Positions 26,570 through 34,391 of a DNA stretch of 64,000 nucleotides are shown one piece after another; the stretch's first letter is position 1; every line of letters begins with the position of its first letter. The DNA is from Bacteroidetes bacterium RIFCSPLOWO2_12_FULL_37_12 (GTDB lineage Bacteria > Bacteroidota > Bacteroidia > 2-12-FULL-37-12), in assembly GCA_001769655.1 (NCBI GenBank), contig MEPC01000012.1, positions 1 to 64,000 of the forward strand. Direction: 5' to 3'. The position numbers and the translations under genes are program-made. The notes under the pieces are model-generated. The model had not been told where the DNA came from. It did no database searches and saw only the letters and a program-made list of their open reading frames with translations.

Positions 26570-26944
26570 ATGAAAATACTTCTCGCAAAACCCGGACTTG
26601 ATGGACACGATGTTGGAGTCAAAGTTCTTGCGCATGCTTTAATAGAAGCGGGATGGAAAGTTGTTTACACCGGCTTGCGTAAATCAATTGAAGAAATTGT
26701 TGAAAAAGCAATTAAAGAAAAACCAAATCTTATCGGATTATCAATTCTTTCCGGTACTCATCTGATTTTATGTGAAAGATTCAGAGACGTTTTGTTGGCT
26801 AAAAATGTAAAAATACAGTGGATTATTGGTGGTAATATTCCTGAGAAAGATGTAATTCCCTTGGAAAATCTTGGTGCCACAAAAGCATTTCCAACCGGAA
26901 CAAAGATACAGACGGTGGTTGATTTTGTTAAGGGGCATGTTTGA
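26570..26944 (+). CDS. B12-binding small subunit of acyl-CoA mutase
   Basis: 124 aa from the ATG at 26570 (18 bp after the fusion gene). It is a stand-alone cobalamin-binding domain. D-x-H-x-x-G is complete (GLDGHDVG, D11, H13, G16), followed by LSILSGTH and GGNIPEKD, the base-off/His-on B12 fold. It pairs with the separate catalytic subunit 73 bp downstream. Split mutases of this size are known for 2-hydroxyisobutyryl-CoA mutase, isobutyryl-CoA mutase and the phenylsuccinyl-CoA-type mutase of the iaa operon. The stop codon is at the start of a GATGTTGG repeat array. Confidence 0.93.
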   Translation: MKILLAKPGLDGHDVGVKVLAHALIEAGWKVVYTGLRKSIEEIVEKAIKEKPNLIGLSILSGTHLILCERFRDVLLAKNVKIQWIIGGNIPEKDVIPLENLGATKAFPTGTKIQTVVDFVKGHV

Positions 26945-27005
26945 TGTTGGATGTTGGATGTTAGATGTTGGAATTTGGATGTTGGATGTTGAATATTTGA
27001 TATTT
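26943..27005. repeat. GATGTTGG tandem array between mutase subunit genes
   Basis: TGATGTTGGATGTTGGATGT-type units fill the gap between the two mutase genes. A longer upstream reading frame of the large subunit runs through this array and encodes periodic MLDVG peptide; it should not be taken as its N-terminus. Confidence 0.85.
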
Positions 27006-27017
27006 AAAATAGAGATT

Positions 27018-28613
27018 ATGGAAGAATTAAAAAAAATATTTCTAGAATCCGGGTTTGAAGTAAAACCTTTATATAAATCCAACGATTCAGAAGAAAATAA
27101 TCAGGGTGTTAGGAATGAAGAGCCGGGTAAATTTCCATATACTCGCGGGATACATCCATTAATGTATCGCAAACGTCCTTTCACCATCCGTCAATATGCA
27201 GGTTTTGCCTCTCCGGAAGAAACCAACGCACGATTTCAATTTCTGATAAAAAACGGTCAAACCGGATTAAATGTGGCATTTGACTTACCTACTCAATGCG
27301 GACTGGATTCAGACGACCCACGTTCACTGGGAGAAGTAGGACGTGTAGGAATGGCTGTGGATACTCTTGAAGATTTTGAAATTGCATTTAACGGCATTGA
27401 CCTTGACAAAATAACAGTGTCACTCACTATAAATGGATCTGCCATTGTGTTGATGGCTATGTATTTTGCTTTGGCAAAAAAAAGAGGATACGATTTAAAA
27501 AATCTTCGTGGCACTGCTCAAAATGACATCCTTAAAGAATTTATTGGCAGAGGTACCTGGATTTTTCCTGTTGACAAATCGGTGAAGTTAGTGACTGACA
27601 CCATAGAATTCTGTGCCACTCATGTCCCAAAATATTCTCCGGTAAGTGTTTGTGGTTATCATATCCGGGAATCCGGTGCTAATCCGGTACAGGAAATGGC
27701 ATACGCTTTTTCGATTGCTAAAGCATATTCCGATGAAACCCTGAAAAGAGGCATAACCATTGATGAATTTGCATCGCGTTTATCGTTTAACTTTGATATT
27801 TATGGAAACTTTTTCGAACAGATAGCTAAATTCAGGGGAGGCAGACGCCTTTGGGCTAGAATAATGCGGGAAGAATACAAAGCACTGAAAGATGAATCCT
27901 GCTGGATGAGGATGATTGCTGGCGGTGGAGGTGCAGGTCTTACTAAAGAACAACCTGAAAACAACATTGTCAGAACTGCCTATTATGCTTTAATTTCTGC
28001 CTTATCGGGGACTCAAACAATGGCACTATGCACGTACGATGAAGCATACACCATTCCAACCGAGAAAGCCGCTGAAATCGCACTGCGAACAATGCAAATT
28101 ATGATTCATGAAATGGGAATTTGTGACACTGTGGACCCATTGGGTGGCTCCTATTATGTTGAAACACTTACAAATCAATTTGAACAGGAAATTAAAAAGG
28201 AAATGCAAAAAGTAGCTTTGTGGGGTGGTATAATAAATGCCGTTTCTACAGGTAAAATACAGGAAGCAGTGTCACAACAGGCATACCAAAGGGAAAAAGG
28301 TATCCAAGAAGGTAAAACATTGAAAGTTGGAGTAAATTGTTTTCAAAATGATGAAGAAAATAAAACCGTTGAGTTCCATCCTTACAATCAGTCAGCCGCA
28401 AACAGGCAAATTTTCAAATTGAAAGAAATCAGAAAAAGAAGAGAAATCACGTTAGTTAATATCACTCTCAATAAACTTAAACAATCAGCAAAACAAAATA
28501 TAAATGTGATGCCCGATGTCATTGATGCAGTAAATGCCTACGCAAGTGTAGGAGAAATTATTCATGTACTAAAAGAAGTATATGGAGAATTTGATGAACC
28601 CATTTTCTTTTAG
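27018..28613 (+). CDS. Methylmalonyl-CoA mutase-type large subunit (putative (2-aminophenyl)succinyl-CoA mutase)
   Basis: 531 aa from the ATG at 27018, chosen because the longer frame is repeat-derived. It is the TIM-barrel catalytic domain without a B12 domain: FPYTRGIHPLMYRKRPFTIRQYAGF (39-63, given for position), FDLPTQCGLDSDDP, QNDILKEF and the His of SVCGYHIRESG. At the residue that separates subfamilies (Tyr in methylmalonyl-, Phe in isobutyryl-, Ile in 2-hydroxyisobutyryl-CoA mutase) it has Tyr60. At the carboxylate-binding Arg207 position it has Lys190. Both fit a dicarboxylic acyl-CoA, as needed for phenylsuccinyl to benzylmalonyl rearrangement, and argue against HcmA or IcmA. The alignment is from memory. 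A simple propionate-pathway mutase is less likely because that enzyme carries its own B12 domain. Confidence 0.85.
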   Translation: MEELKKIFLESGFEVKPLYKSNDSEENNQGVRNEEPGKFPYTRGIHPLMYRKRPFTIRQYAGFASPEETNARFQFLIKNGQTGLNVAFDLPTQCGLDSDDPRSLGEVGRVGMAVDTLEDFEIAFNGIDLDKITVSLTINGSAIVLMAMYFALAKKRGYDLKNLRGTAQNDILKEFIGRGTWIFPVDKSVKLVTDTIEFCATHVPKYSPVSVCGYHIRESGANPVQEMAYAFSIAKAYSDETLKRGITIDEFASRLSFNFDIYGNFFEQIAKFRGGRRLWARIMREEYKALKDESCWMRMIAGGGGAGLTKEQPENNIVRTAYYALISALSGTQTMALCTYDEAYTIPTEKAAEIALRTMQIMIHEMGICDTVDPLGGSYYVETLTNQFEQEIKKEMQKVALWGGIINAVSTGKIQEAVSQQAYQREKGIQEGKTLKVGVNCFQNDEENKTVEFHPYNQSAANRQIFKLKEIRKRREITLVNITLNKLKQSAKQNINVMPDVIDAVNAYASVGEIIHVLKEVYGEFDEPIFF

Positions 28614-28615
28614 TT

Positions 28616-29761
28616 ATGCCTACGATCCTTAGTTTAGAACAAGCGCTTGCTCTCCCCTACGCCACACAACGTTTCGTGCACTTAGGTTGGAGAGTCATTC
28701 GAATCGAATCTCCAGCAGAATCGGATGAAAATGCCGGTGACCCAAACCGTTATATAGGCACCGATTTAGGTTATCACGACTTACACTCGTATTTTATTGC
28801 ACCCAATTTGGGTAAAGAAGCAATTACTATTAACCTAAGGACTAAAGAAGGACAGGAATTATTAAAAAAAATTATCCATGAATTGAAGGTGGATGTATTT
28901 ATGTGCAATACGTTGCCAAAAAGATATAAATCGTTGGGTATTGATTACGAAACATTAAGACAAGTAAATCCTGAACTTATTTGGTGTGGTATTTCAGCCA
29001 TGGGACCCTCCTACCCTGACCGCGCCGGATACGACCCTGCTTTGCAGGCGCTACTTGGTTTTACGTATCTTACAGGTGAAGCCGATGGTACTCCTGTACC
29101 TTGCGGTATTCCGGTAATTGACTTGAAAGCAGGTGACGAAGCATTTACACAGGTAATACTCGCTTTGATGGAGAAAAAAGATAAAAAAATTGGAAAACAA
29201 ATTGATATTTCAATGGCACAATGCGCCGCATCGTGGTTAATTACTGCTTTACCGCAATTGGAATTTACTTCCAGCGAGGATGAATTATTTAAACGCAGTG
29301 GTAACGAGCACAGAAGTTTCATCCCGAGCAATGCATATCCTACAAAAGATGGGTTTGTTTATCTGGCTATAGGTAATGATATTCAATGGAAAAAACTTGT
29401 TTCAGAACAAAAATTCAAAAATCTGGACAAGACGGAACGCCGAACCAACGAAGGCAGAATGAAAGAGAAAAATGAAATTTATCAGGAAATAGGAAGTGTC
29501 ACTAAAACATTTACCACTTCTGAATTTGTAAATTATTGCATGCATTTGAATTTGTCAGTATCGCCAATTAATACTATAAAAGAAGTAGCTGAACTTCCGT
29601 TTTTAAATAACAACTTTTTAAAAACCACTTTACCATCCGGCAAAGTTGTTAAATTGTGTCCCCCTTCCTATAATACGGATTTTCTCACTGAAAATAACTT
29701 TTATCTGAAATGCTCCCCACGATTAGGGGAAGATAATGCTAAAATTTTGGGATTGGCGTGA
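28616..29761 (+). CDS. CaiB/BaiF family III CoA-transferase
   Basis: 381 aa, starting two bases after the mutase stop. Family III enzymes move CoA between carboxylic acids through an Asp-bound thioester. The catalytic Asp is D169 in GIPVIDLKAGDEAF. The N-terminal LALPYATQRFVHLG and GYDPALQALLGFTYLTG regions also match. Expected partners are an aryl-succinate acceptor and an acyl-CoA donor. The neighbouring IorAB would supply indoleacetyl-CoA, so I infer transfer from indoleacetyl-CoA to (2-aminophenyl)succinate, analogous to the phenylsuccinyl-CoA transferase of the iaa operon. No ATP-dependent CoA ligase is present in the cluster. Confidence 0.87.
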   Translation: MPTILSLEQALALPYATQRFVHLGWRVIRIESPAESDENAGDPNRYIGTDLGYHDLHSYFIAPNLGKEAITINLRTKEGQELLKKIIHELKVDVFMCNTLPKRYKSLGIDYETLRQVNPELIWCGISAMGPSYPDRAGYDPALQALLGFTYLTGEADGTPVPCGIPVIDLKAGDEAFTQVILALMEKKDKKIGKQIDISMAQCAASWLITALPQLEFTSSEDELFKRSGNEHRSFIPSNAYPTKDGFVYLAIGNDIQWKKLVSEQKFKNLDKTERRTNEGRMKEKNEIYQEIGSVTKTFTTSEFVNYCMHLNLSVSPINTIKEVAELPFLNNNFLKTTLPSGKVVKLCPPSYNTDFLTENNFYLKCSPRLGEDNAKILGLA

Positions 29762-29782
29762 GTAGATTTTAAAAATTGATAC

Positions 29783-32700
29783 ATGTTAGATCAAACGTTA
29801 GACATATTAACCTCATATAAAACACCCAAAAAGGTATGCGTTTTGGGTAATGTGGCAGTGTCACGCGGTGCTATTGAAGCGGGAGTGCAAGGTGTATTTG
29901 CTTATCCGGGAACTCCTTCTACAGAAATCTCAGAGGTTTTTAAATACATTAACGAATATCAGAATCATAAAGAATATAAAAAGAAATTTCCTGTGCTTTC
30001 TTTATCTCAAATTTATTTTGAGTATAGCATTAATGAAAAAATTGCGTTGGAAAAAGCTATTTCTTATTCTATAGGAAACAAAAGCGCTTTATGCATCATG
30101 AAAAATGTGGGATTAAACGTTGCCTCTGATGCTCTGATGACCATACCGTATCAAACTATTGTGGCTCCATTGGTTTTGGTGGTATGTGACGACCCGGGTT
30201 GCTTTTCCAGTTCAAATGAACAGGACTCACGTTATTGGGGAAAATTTGCGTCAGTGCCATTACTTAATCCTTCCAATCCACAGGATGCTTATAAAATGAC
30301 AAAAGAAGCTTTTGCAATATCTGCTGTTCTCAAACTACCTGTGATCCTGAGAATGACTACCCGTGTTGACCATTCATGTGGAGTAATTTTCTATGAACAG
30401 ATAAAAACAGAGAATAATTCAGGTTCTTTTAATAAAAATCCTCTTCATATTAACATTCCATCACGTACTGCTCAATCTCATTCACGTTTATTACAAAAAC
30501 TAAATGATGAGTTATTTAATAAATTAAATGAAAAACTCTGTCATCCAACTAAAATTAAAAAATCATCTAAAAGTGAACTTGGAATAATAGCGAGCGGAGT
30601 TTCCTGGAATTATATCCAGGAATTTAAAACTCATACTTCTTATTTGGAAAATATTCATATCTTAAAAATTAATGTCATCCACCCTTTTCCCGAAAACGAT
30701 GTTGTAAATTTTATCACCGGTTTAAAAAGAATTTTAGTACTGGAAGAATTGGATCCAATAGTTGAAAATGAAGTCCGTATAATTATTCAGAAAATAAATC
30801 TGAATATAGATGTCTTCGGTAAAGGATTCAGTGTATTGACAAGAACCGGTGAATTTACACTTGATATTATCAGAAAAACATTAGAGGATTTTACAAATAA
30901 AAAAATAAGTACTGGAACAGGAATATCTATTTCAAATGGAAAAGATATTTTTTCTCAATTACCACCGCGTCCTCCTACTCTTTGCGCCGGTTGTCCCCAT
31001 CGTGCTACTTTTTATGCCTTGAAACTTTGCGTTCCAAGAGATGATAATTCCATTATCTTATGCGGTGACATTGGTTGCTTCGGGTTAGGTGCTCTTCCTC
31101 CTCTTAAACTGATTGATACCATAAACCACATGGGTATGAGCATAAGCATGGCTCAGGGACTTGAGCAGGCATTGAAAACATCTGACAAATCAGAAAAAAT
31201 TGTTGCGCTTTTAGGGGATGGAACATTTTTTCATTCCGGAATTTCATCCCTTCTCAATGCTATTTACACGAAAGCAAACCTAACAGTAATTATATTCGAT
31301 AACCGCACTATAGGAATGACAGGACATCAGGAGCATCCCGGCGCCAGTCATCAGGAGAAATATAAACAGATTGAAATCCTACCCTTAGTAAATGGCTTTG
31401 GAGTTGACTATGCCGTTCAGGTTAATCCTTTTGATTTAAAAAATACGTTTGAAATAATTAAAAAAGCTATGGATACAAAGGGGATTTCTGTTATCATTGC
31501 AAAATCACCCTGTATTTTTTTAAAAGAGTTCAAAGAAAATTATGTTTTAAATAAAAAAATAAAAGTTGATGATAGTAGATGTAATACCTGTTTTAATCAC
31601 TGTGACTTGAATATTTTTTGTTCGAAAGAAAAATCCATTAAGGGAAATCTTGCGCGTGCAAAAGCAAAAATTTCATCAAAATATCATATCAATGGCAGTG
31701 AACAATTATGTCCAGCTAATATTTGCAATCACGGATTTTACAATGCAATACAAGCAGGACGCTTTAAAGAAGCATTGGAAATTGTCCGGGATAAAATGCT
31801 TTTCTCCAGAGTTTGTGGAGAAATTTGTCACAGACCTTGCGAATTGAATTTTTCATTTACTAACTCAGAAAATTACAAAAGATTTAATGATACAAGCAAC
31901 AATGTTTTTCAGAAACATTTAGAAAAAGTTCCTATCAAGAAATTTAAACATCAGGTAAGCAGTATAGAGGAGAATTTTGCCGATTTCTCTAATCAAATAA
32001 AACGGTCAAAAGAGTGCAATAAAAGAAACAAACACGTAGCCATTGTTGGTGCCGGACCATCAGGTTTAAGTGCGGCGTATGATTTAATTCGGGTTGGATA
32101 CGATGTTACAGTATTTGAAAAACAATCACAACCCGGTGGAATGATTCAATATGTAATCCCCAGCTTCAGGGTGGATAAGAAGTGTCTGGCAAAAGAAACC
32201 GGTGCGTTAATTAATATGGGAGTAAATTTCAACTATAATGTGACACTTGGAAAAGATTTCACCGTTGAAAATTTATCAGAAAAGTATGACGCTGTCATTG
32301 TAGCTATTGGTTTATGGAATTCATTAAAAGTTGATATGATTGAAGCAAATATGCCCGAATCAAAAAAATTTGATGCCATTACTTTTTTAATGAAATACAA
32401 TGATAAGAAACTGAAATTTAACAAGCCACAACGTTTTCTTATTATTGGCGGAGGAAACAGTGCTATGGATTCTGCCAGAGCCGCAAAAAAATTAAATCTG
32501 AAAAACAGTGTGACTATTTCCTGCTTAGAAACAAGAAATAAAATGCCTGCCTTTGAAGATGAAATACAAGATACTGAAAATTACGGAATAAGGATTCTTC
32601 CAAACACTGAAATAAAGAAAATTTCTAAAAGCAAAAACAGTTATTTTGCTTACTTACAATCTTACGATGAGAAAAAAGATATTGAAAAGCTTGACTTTGA

Positions 32701-33202
32701 TTATATTATTTCAGCTATAGGACAAAAACCTGAAAATTTATTTTCTGATGTAAATACAGATCATTCCGGTAGATTATTAAAAACCGGATTTAAAAATGTA
32801 TTCGCCGCCGGTGATATATCAGCGGAAAATCATATTTCACTCATAGGGGCAATAGGAAGTGGTAAAAAAACTGCGATTGAAGTACGAAAATTCCTGGAAA
32901 ATTATTCTTTTGATTACGAAGGAGAAATTGCATTAAATAATCTGAAACGTTCATTATATTTACATTCGGAAATCTCAATAGCCAATAATATCATTTCAGA
33001 AACTGTATCGTTGGAAGATTCAACAACCATTTACGATTTATACCAACCCTGTGCAAAATGTGATCACTGTATTGAAAATTTTGGATGTCCGGCTTTGATT
33101 AAAGTGAACGGTAAAGTAAAAATTGATGAATTAAAATGTACCCGTTGCGGACTTTGCATTGACGTTTGTCCAAATGATGCAATTGGATGGATGAGTGTAT
33201 AG
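29783..33202 (+). CDS. iorA: Indolepyruvate oxidoreductase alpha subunit fused to a GltD-like NAD(P)H/FAD module
   Basis: 1139 aa, almost twice the usual IorA. Residues 1-240 are the pyruvate:ferredoxin oxidoreductase N-domain (FAYPGTPSTE). 395-590 is the TPP domain (LCAGCPHRATF, GDIGCFGLG, LGDGTFFHSG...FDN). 600-690 is a cysteine-rich Fe-S domain of the GltD/dihydropyrimidine dehydrogenase kind (CNTCFNHC, LCPANIC, RVCGEICHRPCE). 750-1040 is the flavin module: FAD site VAIVGAGPSGLSAAYD, NAD(P) site LIIGGGNSAMDSA, FAAGDIS. 1090-1135 is the normal C-terminal ferredoxin (CAKCDHC, CTRCGLCIDVCP). It would oxidise an arylpyruvate to aryl-acetyl-CoA and pass electrons internally to NAD(P)+, resembling phenylglyoxylate:NAD+ oxidoreductase with its GltD-like subunit. 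iorB follows after 9 bp. Confidence 0.92.
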   Translation: MLDQTLDILTSYKTPKKVCVLGNVAVSRGAIEAGVQGVFAYPGTPSTEISEVFKYINEYQNHKEYKKKFPVLSLSQIYFEYSINEKIALEKAISYSIGNKSALCIMKNVGLNVASDALMTIPYQTIVAPLVLVVCDDPGCFSSSNEQDSRYWGKFASVPLLNPSNPQDAYKMTKEAFAISAVLKLPVILRMTTRVDHSCGVIFYEQIKTENNSGSFNKNPLHINIPSRTAQSHSRLLQKLNDELFNKLNEKLCHPTKIKKSSKSELGIIASGVSWNYIQEFKTHTSYLENIHILKINVIHPFPENDVVNFITGLKRILVLEELDPIVENEVRIIIQKINLNIDVFGKGFSVLTRTGEFTLDIIRKTLEDFTNKKISTGTGISISNGKDIFSQLPPRPPTLCAGCPHRATFYALKLCVPRDDNSIILCGDIGCFGLGALPPLKLIDTINHMGMSISMAQGLEQALKTSDKSEKIVALLGDGTFFHSGISSLLNAIYTKANLTVIIFDNRTIGMTGHQEHPGASHQEKYKQIEILPLVNGFGVDYAVQVNPFDLKNTFEIIKKAMDTKGISVIIAKSPCIFLKEFKENYVLNKKIKVDDSRCNTCFNHCDLNIFCSKEKSIKGNLARAKAKISSKYHINGSEQLCPANICNHGFYNAIQAGRFKEALEIVRDKMLFSRVCGEICHRPCELNFSFTNSENYKRFNDTSNNVFQKHLEKVPIKKFKHQVSSIEENFADFSNQIKRSKECNKRNKHVAIVGAGPSGLSAAYDLIRVGYDVTVFEKQSQPGGMIQYVIPSFRVDKKCLAKETGALINMGVNFNYNVTLGKDFTVENLSEKYDAVIVAIGLWNSLKVDMIEANMPESKKFDAITFLMKYNDKKLKFNKPQRFLIIGGGNSAMDSARAAKKLNLKNSVTISCLETRNKMPAFEDEIQDTENYGIRILPNTEIKKISKSKNSYFAYLQSYDEKKDIEKLDFDYIISAIGQKPENLFSDVNTDHSGRLLKTGFKNVFAAGDISAENHISLIGAIGSGKKTAIEVRKFLENYSFDYEGEIALNNLKRSLYLHSEISIANNIISETVSLEDSTTIYDLYQPCAKCDHCIENFGCPALIKVNGKVKIDELKCTRCGLCIDVCPNDAIGWMSV

Positions 33203-33211
33203 CAAACTTAT

Positions 33212-33775
33212 ATGAAAATAATAAAAAAATCTAAAATCATAATCACCGGTGTGGGGGGGCAAGGAATTGTTTTTCTGACAGAAATTATTGTGGAAGCCGC
33301 CATGCGTGCCAGAATCAATGTTGCTACCAGCGAGATACATGGATTATCCCAGCGGGGTGGCACTGTTACGGCTGGAATAACGCTTGGAGAAGGAACGTAT
33401 GGAATGGTAGAAGAAGGAGGGGCAGATTTTCTCCTCGGTCTTGAAATGCTTGAAGCGCAACGTTGTGTTAATTATTTGAATAAAAAATCTGTTGCAGTTA
33501 TTGACAACACTTGCATATTTCCCTATTCGGTGAATGCCGGTTCGGTTCCTTATCCGGACACAAAATTATTTTTGAGTTATTTAAAGAAAAACATCAGTGA
33601 TGTACTATTCATTGATGATGTCTTTAATGAAACGGAACCCGTTATGCGTAATCTGGTTGTATTGTCAAAGGCAGTGTCACACTCAAAATTTCCAATAAAA
33701 AAATCATTTTTTATAGAGGCAATCGCAAACAATTCAAGAGGAGATAAAAATAAAATGTTAAAAATATTTCAATAA
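33212..33775 (+). CDS. iorB: Indolepyruvate oxidoreductase beta (gamma-domain) subunit
   Basis: 187 aa, the small catalytic partner of IorA. Family motifs: IIITGVGGQGIVFLTEII, then SEIHGLSQRGGTVTA and GGADFLLGLEMLEA. It binds the CoA/TPP side of the heteromeric enzyme that converts indolepyruvate, CoA and an oxidant to indoleacetyl-CoA and CO2. It lies 9 bp after iorA, and the [2Fe-2S] gene starts one base after its stop, so all are co-transcribed. Confidence 0.93.
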   Translation: MKIIKKSKIIITGVGGQGIVFLTEIIVEAAMRARINVATSEIHGLSQRGGTVTAGITLGEGTYGMVEEGGADFLLGLEMLEAQRCVNYLNKKSVAVIDNTCIFPYSVNAGSVPYPDTKLFLSYLKKNISDVLFIDDVFNETEPVMRNLVVLSKAVSHSKFPIKKSFFIEAIANNSRGDKNKMLKIFQ

Positions 33776-33776
33776 G

Positions 33777-34268
33777 ATGTTAAAGAACAAAATATCCATA
33801 TCATTCAAATTAAACGGTCAGAAAGTAACCCGGGAAATTAAACCCTCTTTATTACTGATAGAACTTATAAGAGATGAATTTGGTTTGACTGGTACAAAAC
33901 CGGGATGCCTCGAAGGCGAATGTGGCGCATGTTCTGTCCTGGTGAATGGGGAAGCCATTAATTCCTGTTTATTTCTTGCATTGAATATTGATAAAAAGGA
34001 ATTAATAACTATTGAAGGGCTTGCCGGAAAAAATGAATTGGATGAAGTTCAAAAATCTCTGATTAAAAAAGGAGCGGTACAATGTGGTTTTTGCACTTCC
34101 GGCATGGCTATTTCAATAAAATCCATTCAAAATCATTTTTCAAAACAAAAATACAAACCCGCGAAGGAGGAGATTGTAAAAATGTTGGAAGGAAATCTTT
34201 GCCGTTGTACAGGATATGTTAAAATTATTGAAGCGGCTGTGGAGGTAATAAGAGGTATAAGGGTATAA
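33777..34268 (+). CDS. [2Fe-2S] small subunit of a xanthine dehydrogenase-family molybdenum hydroxylase
   Basis: 163 aa, the CoxS/small-subunit type with both clusters intact: C44, C49, C52, C64 (plant-ferredoxin fold, CLEGECGACSV) and C103, C106, C142, C144 (CGFC, CRCTGY). In the proposed pathway a molybdenum enzyme hydroxylates C2 of the indole ring with water. The matching molybdopterin and FAD subunits are not in this window, so it must pair with genes elsewhere or be a remnant. The last residues (RGIRV) come from a GTATAAGG repeat, so the original C-terminus may have been changed by repeat insertion. Confidence 0.92.
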   Translation: MLKNKISISFKLNGQKVTREIKPSLLLIELIRDEFGLTGTKPGCLEGECGACSVLVNGEAINSCLFLALNIDKKELITIEGLAGKNELDEVQKSLIKKGAVQCGFCTSGMAISIKSIQNHFSKQKYKPAKEEIVKMLEGNLCRCTGYVKIIEAAVEVIRGIRV

Positions 34269-34341
34269 GGGTATATAAGGGTATAAAGTTTTAACCCCTA
34301 TGCCCTATACCTTTATACCCCTATACCTTATACCCCTATTT
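34252..34341. terminator. GTATAAGG/CCTTATACC hairpin at the end of the catabolic operon
   Basis: Direct GGTATAAGG units (34252-34287) are followed, after TTTTAA, by complementary CCCCTATACC units (34294-34341). They can form a long imperfect stem just at and beyond the stop codon of the [2Fe-2S] gene. Position at an operon end and folding potential suggest transcription termination; no U-tract is obvious. It belongs to the same family as the arrays at 16171 and 60546. Confidence 0.5.
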
Positions 34342-34350
34342 CCCTTTACC

Positions 34351-34382
34351 TTTGTTAATCTGCCACAAATATTCTATCTTTA
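34351..34382 (+). promoter_or_regulatory. Promoter upstream of the sufU-like gene
   Basis: TTTG at 34351-34354, 20 bp spacer, TATCTTTA at 34375-34382 (one mismatch to TAnnTTTG). The start codon follows 9 bp later, so the transcript would be nearly leaderless. Confidence 0.5.
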
Positions 34383-34391
34383 CGAATAATA

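Noticed and set aside
26871-27017. 49-residue N-terminal extension of the mutase large subunit
   Set aside because: It overlaps the B12-subunit gene and translates the GATGTTGG array; the ATG at 27018 gives the family-like start.
26570-28613. Mutase as 2-hydroxyisobutyryl-CoA or isobutyryl-CoA mutase
   Set aside because: The subfamily-determining residue is Tyr (TIRQYAGF), not Ile or Phe, and a Lys sits at the carboxylate-binding site; context also favours an aryl-succinyl substrate.
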